Source of the DNA: a virus
DNA length: 28,372 nt
Direction: 5' to 3' (one strand)
Virus record (IMG/VR): IMGVR_UViG_3300042478_002398
Coordinates: 1 to 28,372 of that record
Positions 21,806 to 28,372 of the stretch are shown piece after piece. The notes beneath the pieces were generated by a model. That model was given only the letters and a program-made list of their open reading frames with translations, was not told the DNA's origin and made no database searches. The translations under genes were made by a program, and so were the position numbers. The stretch's first letter is position 1; every line of letters starts with the position of its first letter.

Positions 21806-22454
21806 AAATGCCCTTGTCCCAGCAGAATCTGCTTCTTACACAGCAGCTACCACGGAGTTTAATAAGCTGAATTATCAGCCTATTTTTCCGACTCTTATTA
21901 CAACGGTCAAATTGGATCTTCCTGTTGCTGAAATGAAGGCCGGTCTCCTTCAGCTTGCAGGTGAATCACAAAACTACGAAGGTGGGTTTACTACGTTCTT
22001 TAATCGTCAAGAGCTAGATCATGTTTCGGGAATCAAGCAGCTTAAAGAAGCCATCTATGGCATTGCCTGTGCATTTGGGCGAGAATTGAAATACGAATGC
22101 AATTACGATAAATGTTCTATCCAACTCTGGGTTAATGTTATGAGGAAAGGTGGCTATCACCCACCTCATAACCATGCACGTTCCACCTTCTCTGGGACGT
22201 ATTATGCAGAGGTGAATGATAACATGAGTCCTTTCGTGTTTTTTAACCCAACGAAAGACCTACGTATGCATGATCCAGTTGTACGGCCAGAAGATGCTGG
22301 TCCGTTTACTTCCGAGCAGATGATCATCAAACCAGAAACCGGATCTCTTTCCATGTGGCCGTCGTGGTTGTATCATCACGTACCACAAATGAATGTAGAT
22401 GGTCCACGTGTTTCACTTTCCTTCAATGTAGATTTTCTTCCGCCAGGAGCATAA
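21798..22454 (+). CDS. 2OG-Fe(II) oxygenase (TIGR02466-like)
   Basis: The 218-residue protein contains WVNVMRKGGYHPPHNH at 111-126, a late GSLSMWPSWLYHHVP at 182-196 and an Arg at 204 in RVSLSF. These are the iron and 2-oxoglutarate ligand segments of the putative oxygenase family TIGR02466, common in marine T4-like phages between uvsX and the helicase gene. The substrate is not established; protein or nucleobase hydroxylation are both possible. The helicase start follows its stop codon directly with no gap. Confidence 0.85.
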   Translation: MSENALVPAESASYTAATTEFNKLNYQPIFPTLITTVKLDLPVAEMKAGLLQLAGESQNYEGGFTTFFNRQELDHVSGIKQLKEAIYGIACAFGRELKYECNYDKCSIQLWVNVMRKGGYHPPHNHARSTFSGTYYAEVNDNMSPFVFFNPTKDLRMHDPVVRPEDAGPFTSEQMIIKPETGSLSMWPSWLYHHVPQMNVDGPRVSLSFNVDFLPPGA

Positions 22455-23825
22455 ATGGTTGTTGAAGATTTGATCTTTAGTAATCTGATCTTCAATGAAG
22501 GGTATGGTCGAAAGGTCATACCCTTTTTAGTTCACGATTACTTTAGCAGTAGAATTGATAAAGAAATCTTCAAAGCGATCACTGGTTATGTTGATCGTTT
22601 TAATAGCTTTCCGAATCAGGTAGCTCTATCGATTGAACTTGAGAACGCTCGCACTCTCAGTCAAGACGAGTTTGTTCAAGCTAAACAAAAAATCGACACA
22701 TATTGTGATCAGCAGAACGATGTTGATTGGTTAGTTGACCAGACAGAAAAGTTTTGCAAGGATCGAGCGATCTATAATGCTATTTCTGAATCAATAAAGA
22801 TTCTTGACGATAAGTCGGGTAAAACGAATCCAAATTCCATTCCTTCGCTGCTTGAACAAGCTCTGTCTGTTTCATTTGATACTCAGATCGGTCATGACTT
22901 CTTTGATGACGTTGATCAACGGTATGAGTTCTATCACAAAAAAGAAGAGCGTATTCCTTTCGATATTGATTTTCTCAATAAGATATCCAAGGGCGGATTG
23001 CCCCGCAAAACATTAAATGTAGCGCTTGCAGGCACTGGCGTTGGTAAATCACTTTTTATGTGTCATTGTGCTGCTGCCAATATTGTTCAGGGCAAGAATG
23101 TTCTTTACATTACGATGGAAATGGCTGAAGAAAGAATTGCCGAACGTATTGATGCAAATCTCATGAACGTGACAGTTGATGATCTTGCGTTATTACCCAG
23201 AGACGCTTTTGAAAAGAAGATAGAGAGGGTGAAAGAAAAGACTGTAGGAAAGCTGATAATCAAGGAATACCCAACATCATCAGCAGGTGCTGCAAACTTT
23301 CGACATCTACTCAATGAACTTAGTTTAAAGAAGAAATTCAAGCCCGACATAATTTACATTGACTATCTTAACATATGTGCATCAAGTCGTCTTAAACAAT
23401 CCGCTAACGTCAATTCATATACATATGTAAAAGCTATCGCTGAAGAGATTAGAGGACTAGCTGTTGAGTTTAATGTGCCTATTGTGTCCGCAACGCAGAC
23501 AAATAGAGCTGGATATTCAAGCTCTGATGTAGGTCTTGAAAATACATCCGAATCGTTTGGCTTACCAGCAACAGTAGATATGATGTTTGCTATAATTTCA
23601 TCCGAGGAACTGGAAGACTTGAACCAACTTATGTTTAAACAATTGAAAAACAGATATGCGGATCCTTCCAAGTTTCGTAAGTTTGTCGTAGGCGTAGACA
23701 GAGCGAAGATGAAGCTCTACGACGTCGAACAATCAGCACAAGATGATCTTATGCCAGATACTGCGTTGTTCGATAAAGACACCAATCGAAAATTTACTAA
23801 AGATATATTTAAAGGATTTAGTTGA
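22455..23825 (+). CDS. 41: Replicative DNA helicase, DnaB family (gp41)
   Basis: The 456-residue protein is close to T4 gp41 (475). The N-terminal region (1-165) is helical. The RecA-like motor has Walker A AGTGVGKS at 192-199, YITMEMAEERIAERI near 215-229, Walker B DIIYIDYLNI near 299-308, and VSATQTNRAG near 345-354, all DnaB-family motifs. gp41 is the hexameric 5'-3' helicase of the replisome and binds the primase gp61. The final TGA shares a base with the following ATG. Confidence 0.96.
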   Translation: MVVEDLIFSNLIFNEGYGRKVIPFLVHDYFSSRIDKEIFKAITGYVDRFNSFPNQVALSIELENARTLSQDEFVQAKQKIDTYCDQQNDVDWLVDQTEKFCKDRAIYNAISESIKILDDKSGKTNPNSIPSLLEQALSVSFDTQIGHDFFDDVDQRYEFYHKKEERIPFDIDFLNKISKGGLPRKTLNVALAGTGVGKSLFMCHCAAANIVQGKNVLYITMEMAEERIAERIDANLMNVTVDDLALLPRDAFEKKIERVKEKTVGKLIIKEYPTSSAGAANFRHLLNELSLKKKFKPDIIYIDYLNICASSRLKQSANVNSYTYVKAIAEEIRGLAVEFNVPIVSATQTNRAGYSSSDVGLENTSESFGLPATVDMMFAIISSEELEDLNQLMFKQLKNRYADPSKFRKFVVGVDRAKMKLYDVEQSAQDDLMPDTALFDKDTNRKFTKDIFKGFS

Positions 23826-24004
23826 TGCTCCCCACACAATTCATCTTGTGGTTGATTATATTTCCACTTGTTGTTTGTGGCTTTTTAATAAACACTTCAG
23901 TAAGGGCATTCATATTTTTATTTAACTGTCCGTTTGATACATGGCGGTACATAGGAAAGAGTTTAGATGAAATACAGCTAGAAGAAAAAAATAGAAGAGA
24001 ATGA
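23825..24004 (+). CDS. Small membrane protein
   Basis: The 59-residue protein has a hydrophobic segment at about 6-35 (ILWLIIFPLVVCGFLI and a second run AFIFLF) and a charged tail, LDEIQLEEKNRRE. It is predicted to be an inner-membrane protein with one or two passes. The ATG at 23825 overlaps the helicase stop as TGATG. The end overlaps the HExxH gene as ATGA. The small size, membrane segment and charged tail could fit a holin or a superinfection factor, but nothing identifies either. Confidence 0.65.
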   Translation: MLPTQFILWLIIFPLVVCGFLINTSVRAFIFLFNCPFDTWRYIGKSLDEIQLEEKNRRE

Positions 24005-24447
24005 AAGTATTAGTAACCGGCTCCAAAGACCCCTATCTTGAACAGGAAATACTTGCAGCGTCAAGATTCTTTGGAAAAGAGCTTCTATCAAAACAATTAA
24101 TAAAACATATACATCTTGAAATCATAGTTGTATCGACCAGTCCTGATCTCGGTAACTGTTGCATTACGTATTATAATGATTGGTACAAAGCACGTGAATT
24201 TGAGATCCAACTTAAACGAAAGAAATCTACTGACAGTATGATACAAACCCTCGCTCATGAAATGGTACATCTCAAACAATTTGCAATGGGTGAGCTTAAC
24301 GATGAACATACAAAGTGGAAAAGCGTGCCAATAGATTCTAACAAATTGGAATACCACGATTTACCTTGGGAAGTAGAGGCTTCTTCGCTTGAATATATAC
24401 TATTCTCTATGTACCAAGAATACAAACAGCATTTACTTAGGAGTTAA
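24001..24447 (+). CDS. Putative HExxH zinc metallopeptidase (SprT-like)
   Basis: The 148-residue protein carries TLAHEMVHLKQF near 83-94, a zinc-binding HExxH motif. Downstream PWEVEASSLEY near 122-132 could provide the third ligand. The compact size and preceding strand region recall small phage metallopeptidases and SprT-like domains. No signal peptide is seen, so a cytoplasmic substrate is likely. AGGAG (24438-24442) inside its 3' end serves the next gene. Peptidase action is inferred from the motif only. Confidence 0.65.
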   Translation: MKVLVTGSKDPYLEQEILAASRFFGKELLSKQLIKHIHLEIIVVSTSPDLGNCCITYYNDWYKAREFEIQLKRKKSTDSMIQTLAHEMVHLKQFAMGELNDEHTKWKSVPIDSNKLEYHDLPWEVEASSLEYILFSMYQEYKQHLLRS

Positions 24448-24448
24448 C

Positions 24449-25030
24449 ATGGATAAAGCAACAATAGCCTCAGCATTTACACGGTATGGAACTGATAAGG
24501 GTCCAAGACGACACAATTATCAGACTGCATATGCAAGTATTTTCAGTGATTGGACACCAGAATCATTACTTGAGATAGGTGTATGGGAAGGAGCTTCATT
24601 AGCTGCTTGGAAAGACTTGTTCCCCGAGGCCACACTTGCTGGTATTGAATTGAGACGGTATGAAACTATGGAGGCTGCCGCAAATATACCTATGTTCCAT
24701 GGTAACTCGACGAGTAAAGAATTTATTGATTCGGTTGTCACAACACAATATGATGTCATTATTGATGATGGCGATCATCGTCCTGATGTTATGTGGAAAA
24801 CATTCCTCAATCTTGAGGATAAATGGAAAAAATATTACATATTTGAAGACGTGTGTTTGGAAGAAAATGAAAAACTTCTACGCAGACGACTGCTTAGTAG
24901 AGGATATCGCAACATTAATACATTCACCTCCTCATTTAATGATCCAAAGACAAATCTTCGTGGATGGGTGCAGGTTCAAGGTGAGAAGGTATATCCGCCG
25001 TTTTATATTACGATTGTGTCGAGGGAATGA
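24449..25030 (+). CDS. Class I SAM methyltransferase
   Basis: The 193-residue protein has motif I LLEIGVWEGASLAAW near 40-54, a GIELR strand end near 65, and VIIDDGDHRPD near 101-111. This pattern resembles the methyltransferases and hydroxylases related to CmcI and macrolide/rhamnosyl O-methyltransferases. It may methylate a sugar. The ATG at 24449 has AGGAG seven bases upstream; longer frames into the previous gene are unlikely. It is the first gene of a sugar-related cluster that runs to 27734. Confidence 0.72.
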   Translation: MDKATIASAFTRYGTDKGPRRHNYQTAYASIFSDWTPESLLEIGVWEGASLAAWKDLFPEATLAGIELRRYETMEAAANIPMFHGNSTSKEFIDSVVTTQYDVIIDDGDHRPDVMWKTFLNLEDKWKKYYIFEDVCLEENEKLLRRRLLSRGYRNINTFTSSFNDPKTNLRGWVQVQGEKVYPPFYITIVSRE

Positions 25031-25831
25031 TTGATAGATATACAGTGGAAAGGGAAAGTGGGGTATGGCGATATCGTATCCCCCATTTGTTATGCACACA
25101 ATATTTCAAACAAACTTCAAGTACCAGTCAATTTAACATTTCGTTGGGCACATGGATCTGACCATAAGATCCACCCTCATGATCCTGAAACCTTATGGGA
25201 ACGTGCATCATATATTGAGCGTGCTTGTTACAAAGGAAGCACACAGGTAAGTGTTTTTCATAAATTTAAAAATCCTCTCGATATAAATCATACTAACTAT
25301 GATTGGGAGGTTGTTGGTAAAGATCCTTTGCATAACTATTGGTTTCCGACAAAACCAAACAGAACACAAAGCAATCTTATTGTTGTGAATTCAACACAGG
25401 GCAATTCACAGTCTTTAAAAGAATATGGCAAAGAATGGAAAGATCCTGCTGCACCCTTTTGGCCCAAAATTATTGAACGAATACAACAAAGAGGATTTGA
25501 AGTAGAGGTGGTGGATTATAGAACATCGGTTCATCACCTAATAAATATTTTAAGACAAGCAAAAGGGTTTGTTGGATATCATGGTACCGCTGCTTGGCCC
25601 GCGAAGTTTATGCATGTGCCGAGTGTTCTTTTTGCTGACGGTGGTTCTTTGACGTCAAGATCTTTTTGCTACGCTTTTGTAGAGAGACATGCGTCGCGCT
25701 GGAAAGAAGTAGTAGACAATCTCGATTCTTACTTGTCATATTCCCAGCAGAAGATTGAAGAAACAAAAAAAGCATATAAAACATATATGCCTAGTAAAAA
25801 ATTTTTAGGACATCTTGTTTATGGGTTTTAA
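25031..25831 (+). CDS. Putative GT-B-type glycosyltransferase
   Basis: The 266-residue protein begins at a TTG that directly follows the previous stop, with GAGG at 25021-25024; no ATG is available in this frame near the start. LIVVNSTQGNSQS near 116-128, then GFEVEVVDYRTSVHHLINIL and KGFVGYHGTAAWPAKFMHVP near 179-198, resemble the nucleotide-sugar half of GT-B enzymes such as heptosyltransferase-like family 9. Similarity is partial, so the call is tentative. It overlaps the next gene by 11 bases. Confidence 0.5.
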   Translation: MIDIQWKGKVGYGDIVSPICYAHNISNKLQVPVNLTFRWAHGSDHKIHPHDPETLWERASYIERACYKGSTQVSVFHKFKNPLDINHTNYDWEVVGKDPLHNYWFPTKPNRTQSNLIVVNSTQGNSQSLKEYGKEWKDPAAPFWPKIIERIQQRGFEVEVVDYRTSVHHLINILRQAKGFVGYHGTAAWPAKFMHVPSVLFADGGSLTSRSFCYAFVERHASRWKEVVDNLDSYLSYSQQKIEETKKAYKTYMPSKKFLGHLVYGF

Positions 25832-26507
25832 TGTCTACATAGGTTACGATGAACGTGAGGATATAGCGGCACAGGTGTGCAAGTTCTCTATTACATCGCG
25901 CTGTTCTCAACCAGTCGATGTTAATTTTCTAAAAAGCAAAGATATACCTGAATTCACAAGACCGCGAGAACCTCAACAGTCAACGGATTTTACCTATACC
26001 CGGTTTTTAATTCCGTATTTACAAGATTATCTACCTGGGTTTTCTATCTTCTGCGATTGTGACTTTCTTTTCCTAGTAGACATAGAAGACCTGATACAAA
26101 ATATTGACCCGAATATGGCTATCAGTGTATGTAAACATCCAGCATATATTCCACGTTCAGCAATCAAAATGGACGGTGTTGTCCAGCATACTATGCTACG
26201 AAAAAATTGGGCCAGTTTAATTGTGTTTAACAATGCGCATCCATCGAATCAATTACTTACCCCAGGATATATAAACACAGTCACACCGGGACGTAAACTT
26301 CATCTGCTTGATTGGTTGAAAGATGATGAGATAGGAAGTATTCCATTGAACTGGAATGTGTTGGATGATTACTACCATCTCACTGATCTGAAGGCAATCC
26401 ATTATACCGATGGTGGGCCTTGGTTTGATAATTATCGAAACACGATGTATTCACATTATTGGATGAAAGAGTATGACACCTTCCAAAGAACTACAAGCAA
26501 GTATTGA
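25821..26507 (+). CDS. GT8-like glycosyltransferase
   Basis: The 228-residue protein starts GFNVYIGYDEREDIAA and has FTYTRFLIPYL near 58-68, then FSIFCDCDFLFLVDI near 75-89. The DCD supplies the D-x-D metal motif, and the arrangement is that of GT-A family 8-type enzymes. KAIHYTDGGPW near 191-201 matches the His near the family C-terminus. I prefer the ATG at 25821 to the TTG at 25815. The acceptor is unknown. It overlaps the following methyltransferase by 35 bases. Confidence 0.72.
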   Translation: MGFNVYIGYDEREDIAAQVCKFSITSRCSQPVDVNFLKSKDIPEFTRPREPQQSTDFTYTRFLIPYLQDYLPGFSIFCDCDFLFLVDIEDLIQNIDPNMAISVCKHPAYIPRSAIKMDGVVQHTMLRKNWASLIVFNNAHPSNQLLTPGYINTVTPGRKLHLLDWLKDDEIGSIPLNWNVLDDYYHLTDLKAIHYTDGGPWFDNYRNTMYSHYWMKEYDTFQRTTSKY

Positions 26508-26985
26508 TATACATAAGCAGTTTGTTGAAGAACGTTCCAGTATGTTCAGAGGATATTCAATACTCCCATATGTACCTGAACTAATGAGCCTCATTCGCAA
26601 CTCAAACATATCTTCCTGTTTAGATTATGGGTGTGGTCGTGGTGAGGCATGGGAGCTACATAACTTAAAAAAACTTTTTGATTTGAAAGATCTTTATCTC
26701 TATGATCCGACCATAGCAGAATTTCAGAATCGTCCCAATAATCAAGTTGATCTTGTCATATGTATTGATGTGATGGAACACGTACCAGAGCATTGTGTTG
26801 AGGAAGTTTTGGATGATGTAGCTTTCTTTGCTAAAAAAGCCATATTTTTCAATATTTCAACTAGACCCGCAGCGAAAGTATTACCAAACGGATCAAACGC
26901 GCATCAAACAGTACGACCCCGTGAGTGGTGGCAGGAAAAGATCAACACGATGAACAAACTTGTTATCACGTATTATTCCTCATGA
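26473..26985 (+). CDS. Class I SAM methyltransferase
   Basis: The 170-residue protein has motif I SCLDYGCGRGEAW near 48-60, an LYDPT acidic loop near 76-80, and DLVICIDVMEHVPE near 93-106, all typical of small Rossmann methyltransferases. HQTVRPREWWQEKI near 143-156 lies in the substrate-facing end. It starts inside the GT8-like gene and ends with an ATGA overlap into the GT2-like gene, so it belongs to the same cassette and may act on the same glycan. Confidence 0.75.
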   Translation: MTPSKELQASIDIHKQFVEERSSMFRGYSILPYVPELMSLIRNSNISSCLDYGCGRGEAWELHNLKKLFDLKDLYLYDPTIAEFQNRPNNQVDLVICIDVMEHVPEHCVEEVLDDVAFFAKKAIFFNISTRPAAKVLPNGSNAHQTVRPREWWQEKINTMNKLVITYYSS

Positions 26986-27734
26986 TATCGATAAATGTCA
27001 CGTATTATAATGAACCACATTTCCTCAAGTGGTGGTACGAGGCCATGTTACGTATGGAAGATCAACAATGTCCTTACATTCTTAATATTGGTGACGATGG
27101 ATCAATGCGTGATCCGGCAATAAATTTCTTTGAAAAGAATCCACCAACAAAAAACATGCGTTTGTTTCGTGTGAAAGAGGATATTGGTTTCAATTCCCAC
27201 GGTACACGTAACTTGTTAATGCGAGAAACCACAACAGATTGGAATTTAAATTCTGACATCGATAGACGCTATCCCGACACTACCCTTCGTTCAATTCATA
27301 AGAACGAAAAGAATCTGAAACCGAGTTTATATTATTCCTTTTGGGAAAAAATACAATCTTCTCATGATAGATTTTCTGTGAATGAATATCTTGTTCATAA
27401 AGAAACTTTTTGGAAGACAGGTGGCTACGATGAAGAATTTGTAAATATTCATTTTGGTGATCGCTATTTTCTTGATGCATTAAGAAGGGTCGCTAAGAGA
27501 AAAAAGATCGATTTTTGGCACGTTAAATATGTACGCGGTGCTCGTGACGTTACATGGACAGATGTGCCATTTACTATATACCCCGATGATAAGACGCTTA
27601 TACATCCTAATGATAGATGGGCTAATGAAGAGTTTCGTTTTGCATTAAAGAAATTCGTCCAAGATAGAAACAAGACGCACGAAGGTCGTATGTCTAAGAA
27701 AGTTATCAACTTCGAATGGGAACGGATTTTCTAG
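26982..27734 (+). CDS. GT2-like glycosyltransferase (GT-A fold)
   Basis: The 250-residue protein starts at an ATG overlapping the previous stop. ISINVTYYNEPHFLKWW near 2-18, ILNIGDDGSMRDPA near 36-49, and DWNLNSDIDRRYPD near 86-99 follow the GT2 pattern of nucleotide-binding strand, acidic GDDGS loop and D-x-D. HKETFWKTGGYDEEF near 138-152 is the usual second half, with the acidic catalytic-base region. No membrane segment is present. It completes the sugar-related cluster. An upstream start at 26925 would lie inside the preceding gene and is not needed. Confidence 0.75.
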   Translation: MISINVTYYNEPHFLKWWYEAMLRMEDQQCPYILNIGDDGSMRDPAINFFEKNPPTKNMRLFRVKEDIGFNSHGTRNLLMRETTTDWNLNSDIDRRYPDTTLRSIHKNEKNLKPSLYYSFWEKIQSSHDRFSVNEYLVHKETFWKTGGYDEEFVNIHFGDRYFLDALRRVAKRKKIDFWHVKYVRGARDVTWTDVPFTIYPDDKTLIHPNDRWANEEFRFALKKFVQDRNKTHEGRMSKKVINFEWERIF

Positions 27735-27737
27735 CAC

Positions 27738-28372
27738 ATGGCTCCACCAATTAAAACCGAGGTTCAAGACGCAACAATAGGGTTAGGGTATATTGGTGAA
27801 ACAATACTACAGTGTGCGATTGCAGCACGTTTACAAATTAGAAACAGGTCAATCACAGCCAGCGATGTTGTAGAAAAAATTCGTGATTTTGTTGAGGAGC
27901 GGAAAGGTAAAAATTGGAATCCTCCGCTGGGTAGTCGTAAAACAAAAATGATAACACGTGAACTCAGCTACTATGCTGTCAACATGAATATAGCAGGAAA
28001 AGACCAAGTCGTTAACTACTTGTCGCTAAACAAAACAGCATATGACTTTCTTCAGTCAAATAGACTAACTCTCACGAAACGCAAAGATACACGTCGTCTG
28101 ATAGACGATTCTGTTAGGTATGTAAACAGCCGTGAACCAAAAGAGCATGCTGAATATTTCTATACAAACGGTTTCATAGATCTACTTGAAATCGTGTCTT
28201 TGGGCGTGATAGGACAACAAAAAGATGTTAGCGGTGACATATTAACAAAAGCTGATATTAAGACGTCGTATCGTGAAGGGTATGTACCAGGTAAACGTAA
28301 TAGTGGTACCCTTAAAGATTTTAACTTAAATTTATCTGTAAAAATACGTGGTGAAAAACAATTTGGTCAGGT
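27738..28372 (+). CDS. Unknown protein, 3' end beyond the window
   Basis: An uninterrupted frame from the ATG at 27738 to the right edge encodes at least 211 residues. I do not recognise the family. It begins MAPPIKTEVQDATIGLGYIG and has a basic middle region. Near the edge is a FNLNLSVKIRGEKQFGQ segment that slightly recalls the beta-strand and Lys of PD-(D/E)xK nuclease cores, which is weak evidence. The ribosome-binding site is poor. It follows the GT2-like gene by 3 bases. Confidence 0.6.
   Translation, partial: MAPPIKTEVQDATIGLGYIGETILQCAIAARLQIRNRSITASDVVEKIRDFVEERKGKNWNPPLGSRKTKMITRELSYYAVNMNIAGKDQVVNYLSLNKTAYDFLQSNRLTLTKRKDTRRLIDDSVRYVNSREPKEHAEYFYTNGFIDLLEIVSLGVIGQQKDVSGDILTKADIKTSYREGYVPGKRNSGTLKDFNLNLSVKIRGEKQFGQ

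Overview
The window is part of the genome of a T4-superfamily myovirus (tailed dsDNA phage) that infects a Gram-negative, probably marine or aquatic, bacterium. The evidence is a near-complete T4 replication set in T4-like order: sliding clamp gp45, clamp loader gp44 and gp62, translational repressor RegA, DNA polymerase gp43 (898 codons), recombinase UvsX and replicative helicase gp41. An Hsp20 chaperone, 2OG-Fe(II) oxygenases and late-promoter elements of the NATAAATA type fit marine T4-like phages. The DNA is moderately AT-rich, genes are packed with ATGA, GTGA or TGATG overlaps, and no tRNA, insertion sequence or CRISPR array was seen. The host genus cannot be told from this sequence.

Layout. 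Positions 1-5.7 kb hold a base-modification and accessory block: the end of QueE, QueD, an APS-kinase-like/nucleotidyltransferase fusion, a sulfotransferase-like protein, FolE, a 2OG-Fe(II) oxygenase-like protein, a GIY-YIG-like protein, a methyltransferase, an unknown protein and a TGT/DpdA-like enzyme. QueE, QueD, FolE and the DpdA-like protein together suggest that the phage makes a 7-deazaguanine and puts it into its own DNA. Positions 5.7-7.8 kb carry a dNMP kinase, a dUTPase-like protein with an AT-hook-like tail, and a glycosyltransferase. Positions 7.8-10.7 kb are gp45, gp44, an inserted short-chain dehydrogenase, gp62 and RegA.

Positions 10.7-14.1 kb are the only minus-strand block. 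It has five genes for exported or membrane-tethered proteins, including a 486-residue protein with six 22-residue two-cysteine repeats. GATAAATAC elements, read as late promoters, precede the first and last genes. It looks like a late, envelope-directed module set inside the early replication region, and it is the best candidate here for an undescribed system.

Positions 14.2-17.6 kb return to the plus strand: two small unknown proteins, a metallophosphoesterase, dCMP deaminase, a promoter-to-terminator unit that may be a small RNA or attenuator, Hsp20, two tiny overlapping genes (one DUF3563-like) and a polymerase-beta-type nucleotidyltransferase. Positions 17.6-23.8 kb are gp43, preceded by a hairpin over its ribosome-binding site, then two small conserved proteins, UvsX, a 2OG-Fe(II) oxygenase and gp41. 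Positions 23.8-28.4 kb hold a small membrane protein, an HExxH protein, a run of two methyltransferases and three glycosyltransferase-like proteins, and an unidentified gene cut by the right edge.

Functional logic: nucleotide-pool enzymes (dNMP kinase, dUTPase-like, dCMP deaminase) feed the T4-type replisome; the deazaguanine block probably alters the DNA product; and the sugar and methyl transferases may decorate DNA, virion or host surface. All function calls come from motifs and remembered family features. No database search was run.
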